Shown: positions 8,493-15,924 of the stretch, piece after piece | How the letters are laid out: every line of letters begins with the position of its first letter | Numbering within the stretch: the first letter of the stretch is position 1 | Assembly: GCF_002902965.1 (NCBI RefSeq) | Contig: NZ_CP026106.1 | Location: forward strand, 2,418,001-2,482,000 | Length of the DNA: 64,000 bases | Source: Paraburkholderia hospita | GTDB taxonomy: Bacteria > Pseudomonadota > Gammaproteobacteria > Burkholderiales > Burkholderiaceae | Direction: 5' to 3' | Position numbers and translations under genes: made by a program | Notes under the pieces: generated by a model | What the model was told of the DNA's origin: nothing | Seen by the model: the letters and a program-made list of their open reading frames with translations, nothing else | Databases searched by the model: none

Positions 8493-9747
8493 TCCGCAAC
8501 TCCTCGACGGCATGCACATCGCGGCTCGCGAGCGCTTTCAGATCGAATGCGGGATCGCGCACCGCCTCCGGTGTAACTCGCGCGCCGTTCGCGAGCAGCT
8601 TGCGCGCGAACATGTGATCCTGCGGCCGGTTGATGCTATCGACGGCGATCAGCTTGTCGTCGCGAAAGTAGAACAGCGAGAAACGTTTGTCTTCGACGGA
8701 ACCGCGCATCGCGTAGTCGGTAAAGCCCGCGTTCACGCCGGCCATCTGCAGCTTCAGGTCGTATTGATCGGACCAGAACCAGGGCAGCGCGCGATACGGT
8801 TCCGACCGCCCGACAACTGTTGCCGCTGCCGTCTTCGCCATATCGTTTGCGTTCTGCACGGATTCGATCCGGCATGCGCTCGCGCCCGGCGGCGCCCAGT
8901 GAGGGACGAACGAAGCGCAATCGCCGGCGGCGACGATCGACGGGTCGCTGGTGCGCGCGCAGGCGTCCACCACGACGCCGCCCGCCACGTTCAACCCGCA
9001 ATCGGCGGCGAGTTCGGTATTCGGAACCACACCGATACCGACCACGACGAGATCGCAAATGAGCCGTACGCCATCATCGAGTTCAACCGATACGCTCCCA
9101 TCCGTGTCGTGCAGCGCCACCACCTTGCGGCCGAACTCGAACGCGACGCCATGCTCCGTATGAGCACCCAGCATGAAGCCCGACAGCCACGGCGACGCGA
9201 CGCGTGCAAGCAGACGCGGCTCCGTCTCCACCACCGTCACATCGAGTCCCTGCTGACGCAGCGAAGCCGCTGCTTCGAGCCCGATATAGCCGCCGCCGAT
9301 CACGACCGCGCGTCGCGCCGTGCGCGCAGTCTGTGCGAGGCGCCTTGCGTCGCGCAGATCGCGTAAGTAGTGAACGGCGTTAAGTGTCGCGCCAGGACAG
9401 TCGAGCTTGCGCACGCGCGCCCCCGTCGTCAGCGCAAGATGGTGATAAGCGATGCGCGGGCCGTCGTGCAGTTCGATCTCCCGACGCTCGCGGTCGATGT
9501 GTGTGGCGCGCGTCGACGGCATCCATTCGATCTTCTCTTCGTCGAAAAACGCCTGCGAACGCAGCGGTAAACGCTGCTCCGCAAAGCTGCCCGTCAGAAA
9601 GCCCTTCGACAGCGGCGGTCGTTGATACGGCGCATCGGGCTCGTCGCCGAGCAGGACGATACGGCCGTCAAAGCCGAGTTCGCGCGCGGACGCGGCGAGC
9701 TGGACGCCCGCATACGACGCGCCGACAACCACAAGCGTGCTATTCAT
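8482..9747 (-). CDS. FAD-dependent ferredoxin reductase (oxygenase electron-transfer component)
   Basis: A 421-residue NAD(P)H:ferredoxin reductase of the rhodocoxin/putidaredoxin reductase type. The FAD Rossmann motif VVVGASYAGVQLA is at the N-terminus, PPLSKGFL near residue 45-52, the NAD motif VVIGGGYIGLEAA near 145, and VVAAGDCA near 270 closes the FAD site. The start MNSTLVVVG at 9747 lies 4 nt after the ferredoxin stop. It passes electrons from NAD(P)H to the ferredoxin encoded just upstream, which feeds the Rieske oxygenase. Group-mates of phthalate dioxygenase usually use a fused FMN/2Fe-2S reductase, so this chain is different. Confidence 0.93.
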   Translation of the reverse strand: MNSTLVVVGASYAGVQLAASARELGFDGRIVLLGDEPDAPYQRPPLSKGFLTGSFAEQRLPLRSQAFFDEEKIEWMPSTRATHIDRERREIELHDGPRIAYHHLALTTGARVRKLDCPGATLNAVHYLRDLRDARRLAQTARTARRAVVIGGGYIGLEAAASLRQQGLDVTVVETEPRLLARVASPWLSGFMLGAHTEHGVAFEFGRKVVALHDTDGSVSVELDDGVRLICDLVVVGIGVVPNTELAADCGLNVAGGVVVDACARTSDPSIVAAGDCASFVPHWAPPGASACRIESVQNANDMAKTAAATVVGRSEPYRALPWFWSDQYDLKLQMAGVNAGFTDYAMRGSVEDKRFSLFYFRDDKLIAVDSINRPQDHMFARKLLANGARVTPEAVRDPAFDLKALASRDVHAVEELRNER

Positions 9748-9751
9748 GATG

Positions 9752-10075
9752 TCACCCTTGCCTGGGCGGAATCCGGACGACAAGTCCTTCCATCGCAGCC
9801 ATCATGACGAGCTGGCAGCTCAGCCGGCTTTCGGGCCGTCGCTCGGCGGCGACGCCGTCGAGCAGTTCCAGTTCGGAGTCGTCGGGCAACGGCAGGTCCG
9901 CCGTCGACGAGCCGTCGATATAAACATGGCACGTCGCGCACGACAGGCAGCCGCCGCATTCGGCATCGATGCCGCGCACGTTGCCGTGAATCGCGGCCTC
10001 CATCACGCTGGTGCCGGCGGGTACTTCGATTTCGCGGCGATCGCCGTCGCGCAGAATGTAGGTGACGATAGGCAT
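9752..10075 (-). CDS. Adrenodoxin-type [2Fe-2S] ferredoxin
   Basis: A 107-residue electron carrier. Cluster ligands follow the C-x5-C-x2-C...C pattern: Cys40, Cys46, Cys49 and Cys87 (in ECGGCLSCATCH and RLSCQL), with an extra Cys43. The ATG at 10075 has AAGGAG 6-8 nt upstream. The spacing is 26 nt from the GS-like gene and 4 nt to the reductase gene. It is the shuttle between reductase and Rieske oxygenase. Putidaredoxin and other P450-type ferredoxins share this fold, but no P450 is present here. Confidence 0.94.
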   Translation of the reverse strand: MPIVTYILRDGDRREIEVPAGTSVMEAAIHGNVRGIDAECGGCLSCATCHVYIDGSSTADLPLPDDSELELLDGVAAERRPESRLSCQLVMMAAMEGLVVRIPPRQG

Positions 10076-10101
10076 GACTTCTCTCCTTGATGGGAACGCC
10101 A

Positions 10102-11538
10102 TCAGAACGTTTCGAAATACTCGCGGTGTTCCCACTCGGTCACTTCCAGATTGAAGCGATTGATCTCCGCTTCCTTCAGCTTGCAGAAGTAGTCGATGAA
10201 TGCGCTGCCGAATCCTTCGCGCAGCGATTCGTCGGCATGTAGCGCGGCGATCGCATCGCTCAACGTGCGGGGCAATGCATCGGCCTGCGTTTCGTAGGGC
10301 GTATCCGCCGATGCAGGCAGTTCGAGTTTGCGTCTGAGTCCGTCCAGCCCCGAGATCACCTGCGAGCCGAAGTACAGGTACGGATTCGCGGCCGGCTCGC
10401 CCACGCGGTTTTCGATGCGCGTCGCGGGATCGTTTTGTCCGCCCAGCACGCGCAACATCACGCCGCGGTTGTCGCATCCCCAGTTCGCGCGATCGGGTGC
10501 ATTCGAATACGGCCGATAGCGGCGATATCCGTTGATGGTCGGCGTCGACAGTGCGGCTGCGCCTTGCGCGTGCGCGAGCAAGCCTGCAAGATAGCGCTGC
10601 CCGACCACCGAGAGCGGCGCATCCGTATTGGTCGGCATGAACGCGTTGCTGCCGTCCGCGCTATGCACGAGCGACTGATGCAGATGCCATCCACTCGACA
10701 CGACATTCGGAATCCGCGGGCGACACATGAACGTCGCGTGATAACCGTTGCGCTGACAGATCTGCTTGACCGCGCTGCGAAACAGAATCATGTCGTCCGC
10801 ACTCTTGATGCCTCGGGTCGGCGCGAACGTGAACTCGAACTGGCTCGGGCCGTATTCGACTTCGAGCGAGCGCACGGGCAACGCGAGCCCGTCGATGCCT
10901 CGCCTGAGCATTTCCATCACGTTATCGACGGCGTCGTAGCGCAGTTCCGTCAGATACTGATAACCATGCGACAACAGCTCGACATCGGGCGGAATGCCCG
11001 GCTGCCCCGAATGCTCGGGCTTCATGTTCGGATCAGTGACCTTGAAGACATGAAACTCGACTTCGAGACCGGACACGAGTTCGAACCCATGATTGCCGAG
11101 CTGTTCCAGCGCATGGCGAAACAGATGACGCGTGCCGAACGGCACGGGCCTCCCGTTCGGAAAGTAGACGTCGCACAGCACCCAACCCGTATGCGGCGCC
11201 CACGGCAGAATGCGGAAGGTCTCGGGATCGGCGACCATCAACGTATCGCAGGCGCCCTGCATTTCAGGCATGTCGAAGCCGCCGCCTGCCGTGAACACGG
11301 GGAACACCGTGCGGTGCGACGTATCTTTGGCGAGCAGCGTGCTCGTCAGCGTGACGCCAGACTTGAATGCGCTGATCGCCTCATCGACGACGAGCGTCTT
11401 GCCGCGCAGCAGTCCGTGCTGATCGGGAAACGAAAAGCGGACCACTTGCACGTCGCTCTTTTTGAGCCGTTCGAGCAGCTCGGCGTACGCATCATGCTGA
11501 GCGTCCGTCCACAAACCATGGTTTTCAACAAAAGACAT
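10102..11538 (-). CDS. Glutamine synthetase-like gamma-glutamylamide ligase
   Basis: A 478-residue GS superfamily protein. The N-terminal beta-grasp includes FSFPDQHGLLRGKT. The catalytic domain carries the Glu ligands GLEVEFHVF, the histidine motif GWHLHQSL, and the substrate/ATP site NGYRRYRP...APDRANWG..NR. It lacks the C-terminal adenylylation loop expected in GlnA. Relatives gamma-glutamylate amines (PuuA, polyamines; IpuC, isopropylamine; TdnQ/AtdA1, aniline). The position directly after the oxygenase and before its electron chain argues for ATP-dependent conjugation of glutamate to an amine that the oxygenase then attacks. Amine identity is unknown. The ribosome-binding site is weak. 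Confidence 0.9.
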   Translation of the reverse strand: MSFVENHGLWTDAQHDAYAELLERLKKSDVQVVRFSFPDQHGLLRGKTLVVDEAISAFKSGVTLTSTLLAKDTSHRTVFPVFTAGGGFDMPEMQGACDTLMVADPETFRILPWAPHTGWVLCDVYFPNGRPVPFGTRHLFRHALEQLGNHGFELVSGLEVEFHVFKVTDPNMKPEHSGQPGIPPDVELLSHGYQYLTELRYDAVDNVMEMLRRGIDGLALPVRSLEVEYGPSQFEFTFAPTRGIKSADDMILFRSAVKQICQRNGYHATFMCRPRIPNVVSSGWHLHQSLVHSADGSNAFMPTNTDAPLSVVGQRYLAGLLAHAQGAAALSTPTINGYRRYRPYSNAPDRANWGCDNRGVMLRVLGGQNDPATRIENRVGEPAANPYLYFGSQVISGLDGLRRKLELPASADTPYETQADALPRTLSDAIAALHADESLREGFGSAFIDYFCKLKEAEINRFNLEVTEWEHREYFETF

Positions 11539-11596
11539 CGTGCTTCACGCGGCAGTTGAACGGCCGCGCGCTCCATTGTGATTGCGGGATCCGTCC

Positions 11597-12913
11597 TCAA
11601 GCCTTCGGCGCGGGCCACGGCGCGGCATCGCGGCGTTTGACGTCGGATGCCTTCCAGTAGTCGTCCCAGCCATCGGCGGGCCCAATGCCGTCGATCGATG
11701 CCGGTCCCGTCAGATGCGCCGCCTGCTGTTCGTCGATCATCATCAGCGTCTTCTCGCCGGCGCGCGTCTTCTCGATCGCATCGACGAGCAGACGCCGGTA
11801 CGCGATGATCCCCTTGTCGGTCGTGCCCAGATGCTCGCGCGTGCGGTCCTGGATCGCGCCCTGCGATTCGACGGCCCACTGGTCGTGGACGTTGATGTCG
11901 AAACCCATGCCCGTGTAGGTCTGGCTCTGTTGCTCGTCGATATCGAAGCCGTAGTGGTTGCGTTTGTTCTTGCGCGATGTGTAGTCGGGCAGTTCGTACA
12001 GGTCGAGCCGTTGCGCGCGCATCTGCGCCTTGTCGGTCGGCGCGCCGAAGCTCGTGAAGATCGCGTACCAGTAACAGTTCTCGTCGTCGACGGGCACGTG
12101 CCATTGCGTGATCGTCATGTCCGCACTCATCGGAATCACGAACGCCTGCGGAAACACGACGTTGGTCACGCGCACGTGCGTCTGCGTGTCGTCGAGCGGG
12201 CGCTTCGCGATCAGCCGAAGCCCATAGTCAGCCGGACTGACGAGAATCTCGGGCGACTCGTATTCGCGCAGCACCTTCGTGATCGGCATATCCGAATCCG
12301 CCGACGCGCCGCGAAACTGCTTGCCGTAGCTGTCGCTCACGTCCTCGTCTTCGAAGAAGCGGTGCAGGAACGATGCGTGGGCGGGATCGATGCCGACTTC
12401 GAGCGCCTGCAGCCAGTTGCATTCGAACAGCCCTTTGAAGGCGAACGTGTATTCGCCCGGCGCGGCGAAACAGTCGAAGTTCGGGAACGCAGGCGGCTCG
12501 CCGCCGCCGATGTAGGCGAACAGAATGCCGCTGCGCTCGACCACGGGATACGCGCTTTGGCGGACCTTCTTGCAGAGCGTGCTACCGATGGGTTCGCCGG
12601 GCGTCGACAGACAGCTTCCGTTGACGTCGAAGAGCCAGCCGTGAAACGCGCAGCGCAGGCCGCCTGCCTCCAGACGGCCCGCCGCCAGATCCGCGCCGCG
12701 ATGCGGGCAGTCGCGATCGAGCATGCCGTAGCGGCCCTGCTCGTCCTTGAATACGACGAAGTCCTGCCCCATCAACCGCACCGCACGGACGGGGCGCTGC
12801 GCGGGCAACTCCTCCACGAGCGCCACGGGCTGCCAGTAGTTGCGCAGTAGCTGGCCGGCGGGCGTGCCTTTGCCGACGCGCGTGATCGTGTCGTTTTGCT
12901 GGGAACTCATCAT
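11597..12913 (-). CDS. Rieske non-heme iron oxygenase, phthalate dioxygenase-like alpha subunit
   Basis: A 438-residue terminal oxygenase and first gene of the operon. The Rieske cluster ligands are Cys69-Pro-His71 and Cys88-x2-His91. The mononuclear iron site is DPAHxSFLH (Asp176, His179, His184). The N-terminal TRVGKGTPAGQLLRNYWQPV and the C-terminal DQWAVESQGAIQDRTREHLG blocks are hallmarks of the alpha-only group with phthalate 4,5-dioxygenase. No beta subunit gene is present. The ATG at 12913 follows GGAG by 7 nt. With the neighbouring ferredoxin and reductase it forms a complete three-component enzyme. The GS-like and GATase-like partners suggest a glutamylated aromatic amine as substrate. 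Confidence 0.93.
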   Translation of the reverse strand: MMSSQQNDTITRVGKGTPAGQLLRNYWQPVALVEELPAQRPVRAVRLMGQDFVVFKDEQGRYGMLDRDCPHRGADLAAGRLEAGGLRCAFHGWLFDVNGSCLSTPGEPIGSTLCKKVRQSAYPVVERSGILFAYIGGGEPPAFPNFDCFAAPGEYTFAFKGLFECNWLQALEVGIDPAHASFLHRFFEDEDVSDSYGKQFRGASADSDMPITKVLREYESPEILVSPADYGLRLIAKRPLDDTQTHVRVTNVVFPQAFVIPMSADMTITQWHVPVDDENCYWYAIFTSFGAPTDKAQMRAQRLDLYELPDYTSRKNKRNHYGFDIDEQQSQTYTGMGFDINVHDQWAVESQGAIQDRTREHLGTTDKGIIAYRRLLVDAIEKTRAGEKTLMMIDEQQAAHLTGPASIDGIGPADGWDDYWKASDVKRRDAAPWPAPKA

Positions 12914-12952
12914 GGCCTGTCTCCGGTTGACCTGAATGCATGAGGCGGCTTG

Positions 12953-13180
12953 CTGTATGCAATGTGGCCTCTGATGAGCACGAAGAATAGAGCTAAGAAT
13001 TCAAATATTCAATCTTTGCATACACAACACATCGCTCAAGAATCCGTTTTAATCGTCAAAATCATGGCAAACATTCCTTTATACCTTTGATACATATAGA
13101 TATTTATCTACGCTCCAGGACTTTCCCTGGAGCATACGCTCGGAGCCAGAAAATTACGATTCAGGCCGTATTGCATACAG
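12953..13180. promoter_or_regulatory. Divergent promoter region with three TTGCATACA operator-like motifs
   Basis: The 386-bp gap between the oxygenase and GntR genes holds three copies of one 9-mer: TGTATGCAA at 12954-12962, TTGCATACA at 13016-13024 and TTGCATACA at 13171-13179. The outer two extend to an exact 11-bp inverted pair, CTGTATGCAAT (12953-12963) and ATTGCATACAG (13170-13180). GntR/FadR regulators usually bind TNGTNNNACNA-like sites, which resembles this motif. The first copy lies 40 bp upstream of the oxygenase start. Most likely the adjacent GntR binds here (inference). Confidence 0.65.
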
Positions 13181-13299
13181 TTCAGAACATCTCGTCACCC
13201 GCGTCCGCATTTTTCGACCCCGCGCCGCCTCGCATGCCCTACAATCAGACGCACGAAGTCCGCCGCGGCTATCCCGGCAAGAGCACCGGAGAAAATGAA

Positions 13300-14031
13300 A
13301 TGGAATCCCAGCAAGAACGTGTATTGGTGTATCTGCGCGATCTGATCCTGAAGGGCGAATTCGCCCCCGGCGAGCGCCTCGGCGAAGTCGCGCTCGCCGA
13401 ACGGTTGCAGGCATCGCGCACGCCCGTTCGGCTCGCGCTCACCACGCTCGAACAGGAAGGCCTTGTCGAACCATCCCCGGCGGGCGGCTATGTGATGCGG
13501 CGTATCACCGCCGCGGAAATCACGGATGCCATCGCGGTACGCGGGCATCTCGAAGGCATGGCTGCGCGTCTCGTGGCCGAACATGGCGTGCCGCGCCAGT
13601 TGTCGAACGCGCTGAACGAATGTCTGCGCGGGGGCGACCGGCTGCTCGCGAAGTCCGAACTGGACCTCGACGACTACGCCGCGTACACGGACATGAATAG
13701 CCGGTTTCACAAGCTGATCGTCGAAGGCTCGGGCAACGCGGCGCTGATCCGCGCGATCGAAATGAACAACCGTCTGCCGTTCGCCGCCGCAAGCGCGATG
13801 CTGCCGATGCAATCCGCCATCGACGAAGGCCGTCAATGGCTTTTCATGGCACATCAGCAGCATCACAGCCTCGTGCAGGCGATGGAACGCGGCGAAGGTA
13901 CACGCGCGCAGTCGCTGGCGACGGAGCACGTGCAGATCGCGCAAAGAAATCTGACCTATGCGCTCGAACGTCCAGAGGTTTATCTGAAGCTCGCGCCTGC
14001 GTTGCAGCTTGTCGCGGAGGCGGTTTTATAA
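13300..14031 (+). CDS. GntR-family transcriptional regulator (FCD domain)
   Basis: A 243-residue regulator divergent from the oxygenase operon. Residues 1-70 form the GntR winged helix (AERLQASRTPVRLALTTLEQEGLVE), and residues about 75-225 form an all-helical FCD ligand-binding domain (metal-binding Asp/His set, for example SRFHKLIVEGSGN). ATG at 13300 has GGAGA 9 nt upstream; the longer upstream open frame is not part of the family. Regulators of this class commonly repress catabolic operons until an acid ligand binds. The repeated motif in the shared promoter region fits that role. Confidence 0.92.
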   Translation: MESQQERVLVYLRDLILKGEFAPGERLGEVALAERLQASRTPVRLALTTLEQEGLVEPSPAGGYVMRRITAAEITDAIAVRGHLEGMAARLVAEHGVPRQLSNALNECLRGGDRLLAKSELDLDDYAAYTDMNSRFHKLIVEGSGNAALIRAIEMNNRLPFAAASAMLPMQSAIDEGRQWLFMAHQQHHSLVQAMERGEGTRAQSLATEHVQIAQRNLTYALERPEVYLKLAPALQLVAEAVL

Positions 14032-14038
14032 GCGCCGT

Positions 14039-14056
14039 GTCGGTACGCGTACCGAC
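14039..14056. repeat. 18-bp perfect palindrome after gntR
   Basis: GTCGGTAC-GC-GTACCGAC reads the same on both strands and lies 8 nt beyond the GntR stop. As RNA it could form a hairpin only with a short loop. As DNA it could be a dimeric operator for the nitroreductase promoter, though it is about 150 bp upstream of that gene. Confidence 0.6.
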
Positions 14057-14104
14057 TGCATGGCGTCGAAACCCGTTTTAGACGCTGGCTGGCAAATCCC
14101 ATCT

Positions 14105-14131
14105 GCTGCAAGTTGAACTTGCAGCCTTTTC
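14105..14131 (+). terminator. Terminator-like palindrome upstream of the nitroreductase
   Basis: A perfect palindrome at 14105-14125 can fold as an 8-bp stem (GCTGCAAG / CTTGCAGC) with loop TTGAA and is followed by CTTTT. This fits a rho-independent terminator for gntR. Its perfect dyad symmetry 76 bp upstream of the nitroreductase ATG would also suit an operator. Confidence 0.6.
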
Positions 14132-14200
14132 ACCGCAGTCCGTCCTTCGCCTGTGTCATCATTGGCTTAACATTTTCAAAGCCGTGGAGACCGGTCCTAA

Positions 14201-14884
14201 ATGAATTCGGACGCCTATATTGTCGACTCCATTATCCGATCGCGGAAAGCTGTTCGGGTCTTTCGTCCAGACGCAGTTTCGAAAGAAAACGTCATTGCTA
14301 TTCTCGACGTCGCACGTACGGCGCCCAGCAATTCGAACACGCAACCGTGGCGCGTTCACGTGCTGGGCGGCGAGGTCAAACGGCAATTCAGCGACGCGCT
14401 AGCGCGTGCTCACGCGGACGAAACGCATCCGCCGCTGCAACACATGCCGGAACCTTTACCCGACTCATTCCGCTCGCGACAGGAGGATTTCGGTATGCGC
14501 TACTACGGCGCACTCGGTATCGACAAATCGGACGTCGATGCACGTTCCCGGGCAACAGGCAGAAACTTCGATTTTTTCGGTGCCCCCGTCGGCATGATTT
14601 TCACGATCGATGCCTGCCTAAAGAAGCACAGCTGGCTCGACTATGGGCTGTTCCTTCAAACCGTCATGATTGCGGCTCGCTCTCGCGGACTGCATACGTG
14701 CCCGCAAGTCTCGTTCGCGCGTTACCAGTCGGTCATCGCCAATCAACTCGCGCTTGAACCGGGCCACGAGGTGGTCTGCGGGATGTCTCTCGGCTATGCG
14801 GACGAGGATTCCGTCGTGAACCGACTCCAGATCCCGCGTGAGTCGGTCGACGGGTTCGCAAGGTTCGCCGGGCTCGACGAATAG
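14201..14884 (+). CDS. Nitroreductase family FMN enzyme
   Basis: A 227-residue NAD(P)H-dependent nitroreductase. FMN-binding residues are in SRKAVRVFRPD (about 14-24) and ARTAPSNSNTQPW (about 38-50), and a second FMN contact region is near residues 185-200 (GMSLGYAD). The size and motifs fit the group containing PnbA, which reduces 4-nitrobenzoate to the hydroxylamino form. With the PnbB-like lyase at 4455 it could produce protocatechuate from a nitrobenzoate, but the two genes are 9 kb apart. The Shine-Dalgarno GGAG is 11 nt from the ATG, somewhat long. It is followed by an FMN reductase gene in the same direction. Confidence 0.9.
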   Translation: MNSDAYIVDSIIRSRKAVRVFRPDAVSKENVIAILDVARTAPSNSNTQPWRVHVLGGEVKRQFSDALARAHADETHPPLQHMPEPLPDSFRSRQEDFGMRYYGALGIDKSDVDARSRATGRNFDFFGAPVGMIFTIDACLKKHSWLDYGLFLQTVMIAARSRGLHTCPQVSFARYQSVIANQLALEPGHEVVCGMSLGYADEDSVVNRLQIPRESVDGFARFAGLDE

Positions 14885-15028
14885 AACTGACGCACGTCTT
14901 GCAAGCACGCCCGCAAACGCGATGCGTGCGCGTGATCGCGATGGCCCATCGAACCCATCGGGCCATTGGCCGCGTCACGCAACCGACATTCTTTCCCTCG
15001 CTGTTCTCAACATCTTCTCCTCAGAATC

Positions 15029-15610
15029 ATGACCATCAAAGTTCTTGCCCTATGCGGAAGCGGCCGCCGCGATTCGTTGAATCGCAAACTTCTGGACGTA
15101 GCAGCACGCGGCGCGCATGAGGCCGGCGGTGAGATTACATTTATCTCGTCGACGGACTATCAGTTGCCACTGTATGAAGGCGACTTCGAAAATGGGCACG
15201 GCGTGCCTGACAGCGTAAGAAATCTGCAGCGACTGTTTGCGGAACACACCGCGCTTCTGGTTGCATCGCCGGAGCACAACGGCGGTTACACGGCGTCGCT
15301 CAAGAACGCGATTGACTGGGTCAGTCGACCTCTCGAGAGCGGTGAGCCCGGGATTCGGCTAATCGCAACGAAAGTGGCCGCCGTGGTATCTGCATCGCCA
15401 GGACCGATGGGCGGTGTTCGTTCGATGCTCGGCATGCGAGGGGTGCTTGAAAAGCTGGGCGCCATCGTTATTCCGCAAGGATTCTCACTTGGCGCAGCGC
15501 ATCTGGCATTCACCGAAGCGGGTCGTCTCTCCGACGAAAAGGCGGACGCCGAGGTCCGACTGGTCGGCGCCCGTTTGGTTGAAACGACACGGCAACTCTC
15601 CCGACAATAA
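15029..15610 (+). CDS. NAD(P)H-dependent FMN reductase (flavodoxin fold)
   Basis: A 193-residue member of the NADPH-dependent FMN reductase family. The phosphate loop CGSGRRDSLNRKLL (residues 9-22) and the isoalloxazine segment SPEHNGGYTASLKNAIDW (about 77-94) are the family landmarks. It may reduce free FMN, azo dyes or quinones. Start ATG at 15029 was chosen because the flavodoxin strand begins there. It lies 144 nt after the nitroreductase and could be cotranscribed. A role in supplying reduced flavin or in detoxifying nitro-aromatic by-products is inferred. Confidence 0.88.
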   Translation: MTIKVLALCGSGRRDSLNRKLLDVAARGAHEAGGEITFISSTDYQLPLYEGDFENGHGVPDSVRNLQRLFAEHTALLVASPEHNGGYTASLKNAIDWVSRPLESGEPGIRLIATKVAAVVSASPGPMGGVRSMLGMRGVLEKLGAIVIPQGFSLGAAHLAFTEAGRLSDEKADAEVRLVGARLVETTRQLSRQ

Positions 15611-15685
15611 GCAGGAAGGGGGTGCGTAGCCCATACGCCAGGTCCGCTGATCGAGTCTGATGCGCAACTGGCGCCCCCCTACTCG

Positions 15686-15763
15686 TTGCTTTTAACCAGG
15701 TTGGGTATCTAAAATACTTATCGGCAAGAAATTTTCGATGGTCGGCAGACCGCTTTGCCGACC
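15686..15763 (+). promoter_or_regulatory. Promoter, operator-like dyad and leader hairpin before the ring-cleavage operon
   Basis: A -35 TTGCTT (15686-15691) and -10 TAAAAT (15710-15715) are 18 bp apart. The dyad GTAT-n5-ATAC (15705-15717) overlaps the -10 and has the T-n11-A layout seen in LysR sites. Downstream, GGTCGGCA (15740-15747) pairs with TGCCGACC (15756-15763) around an 8-nt loop and would lie in a leader of about 200 nt. The remainder of 15611-15924 shows no gene. Confidence 0.5.
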
Positions 15764-15924
15764 GTGCTTCGCGCCTGCTGCCCGGTCTGAAGACATCATA
15801 ATTAGCCGTAGAACCGTGGTTGACACACCCGAGACCGCTGTTATCTCATGCGTTTATTCAATGCGGGATTTGCTTCGTTGACAGACCGTCTTGCGAAGCG
15901 ACGCGTGTCACGGGACTTACGGCT

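Noticed and set aside
10102..11538. Housekeeping glutamine synthetase GlnA
   Set aside because: The protein has gamma-glutamylamide synthetase-like motifs, lacks an adenylylation loop, and sits inside an oxygenase operon.
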